A DNA stretch of 64,000 nucleotides from the NCBI RefSeq assembly GCF_000963695.1, contig NZ_LAJX01000015.1, positions 1 through 64,000 of the forward strand, written 5' to 3'. This stretch comes from Methylocucumis oryzae. Its GTDB lineage: Bacteria; Pseudomonadota; Gammaproteobacteria; Methylococcales; Methylomonadaceae. The notes beneath the pieces were generated by a model. That model did not search any database, was not told the DNA's origin, and worked only from the letters and a program-made list of their open reading frames with translations. Positions 63,568 to 64,000 of the stretch are shown in pieces (the stretch's first letter is position 1; the number at the start of each line of letters is the position of its first letter). Made by a program: the position numbers and the translations under genes.

Positions 63568-64000
63568 TGACTAACATTGCGACCTCTTTCGAACAAGATT
63601 CATTGACGTACTACAAGCAAGTACTACGACAAAAATTCGTACAACTAGAAAATAAATTCGACCCGCATTGCTCTGTTTATGGCTTGCTAAAAGAACGCTC
63701 GGATTTTATCGATGATGTATTAACGTGTTGTTGGCATAACTTTTTAGGCGAACACTCTGCTCAACACAGCTTAATCGCGGTAGGTGGCTATGGTCGCCGT
63801 GAGCTATTTCCTTATTCTGATATTGATATTGTCGTTTTATTACACTCTAGCGACACATCAGCGTATCAAGATGCACTCGCTGATTTTCTGACGTTTCTTT
63901 GGGATGTCGGCTTAAAACCGGGTCAAAGTGCGCGCACCATTGAGGAATGTCTCGCCGTCGCAATTACGGATCAAACCATCATGACTAGCTTGCTAGAAAT
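63567..64000 (+). CDS. glnD: Bifunctional PII uridylyltransferase GlnD (5' part)
   Basis: GlnD senses glutamine and uridylylates or deuridylylates PII proteins. The ATG overlaps the map stop and the frame stays open to the window edge (about 144 codons). The nucleotidyltransferase signature VGGYGRRELFPYSDIDIVVLL appears near residue 72, followed by FLWDVGLKPGQSARTIEECL in family order. The HD and ACT domains lie beyond the window. The map-glnD order is common in Gammaproteobacteria. Confidence 0.93.
   Translation, partial: MTNIATSFEQDSLTYYKQVLRQKFVQLENKFDPHCSVYGLLKERSDFIDDVLTCCWHNFLGEHSAQHSLIAVGGYGRRELFPYSDIDIVVLLHSSDTSAYQDALADFLTFLWDVGLKPGQSARTIEECLAVAITDQTIMTSLLE

Noticed and set aside
1-64000. 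CRISPR arrays, tRNA or rRNA genes, prophage or complete insertion sequences
   Set aside because: I looked for evenly spaced direct repeats, TTCGAAT-type T-loops with acceptor stems, transposase or integrase motifs, and found none that I could support.

Overview
The window looks like a chromosomal segment of a gammaproteobacterial (type I) methanotroph, most likely order Methylococcales. The main evidence is a ribulose monophosphate (RuMP) formaldehyde-assimilation cluster: hexulose-phosphate synthase, hexulose-phosphate isomerase, transketolase, transaldolase and fructose-bisphosphate aldolase. Around it are typical gammaproteobacterial blocks (lptD-surA, amgK-murU, rpsB-tsf-pyrH-frr-uppS-cdsA-ispC-rseP, fnr, trkA-kup, flagellar fliEFGH). 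The species is inferred from gene content only.

Layout. 1-140: copy of a small inverted-repeat element. 151-1986 (-): dihydroxyacetone kinase DhaK and a NagD-type HAD phosphatase. 2329-9438 (+): the RuMP cluster, interrupted between transketolase and transaldolase by two tandem genes for membrane-anchored proteins that together carry 15 copies of a [TS]xVx[KR]Y motif. 9716-10762: an unrecognised His-containing multipass membrane protein. 10793-12347 (-): PhoX-like protein. 12549-15380: diguanylate cyclase, murU, amgK. 15435-22860: lptD, surA, a stand-alone DbpA-type RNA-binding protein, RNase D, FNR and a YebC/YeeN protein. 23074-24124: a secreted protein with two internal repeats. 24281-37082 (-): a signalling island with HDOD-GAF-histidine kinase, REC-PAS-PAS-GGDEF-EAL, CHASE2-adenylate cyclase, a FecR-TPR-beta-barrel protein and a cyclic-nucleotide-binding EAL protein. 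37345-42669 (-): ctaA, ygfZ, trkA, kup. 42968-46522 (+): a chemoreceptor and a fused SpmA-SpmB protein. 46862-51551: fliH, fliG, fliF, fliE behind a sigma-54-like promoter, and a divergent FliL-like gene. 51648-54417 (-): an MBOAT acyltransferase with an SGNH-like partner. 54512-62576 (-): dsbC, rseP, ispC, cdsA, uppS, frr, pyrH, tsf, rpsB. 62803-64000 (+): map and the start of glnD.

Data quality. About nineteen genes are broken by single-base shifts, nearly all an extra A or T in a short homopolymer. Deleting (or occasionally adding) one base at each point restores full-length family members with lengths divisible by three. Essential genes such as rpsB are affected, so I treat these as sequencing or assembly errors and annotate each gene as one CDS.

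Most interesting candidates: the paired TGVxKYL-repeat proteins inside the RuMP cluster, which may be a membrane scaffold for C1-assimilation enzymes; the cAMP/c-di-GMP signalling island; the uncharacterised His-containing membrane protein beside the aldolase; the orphan RNA-binding domain in the lptD-surA operon; and several MITE-like inverted-repeat elements.
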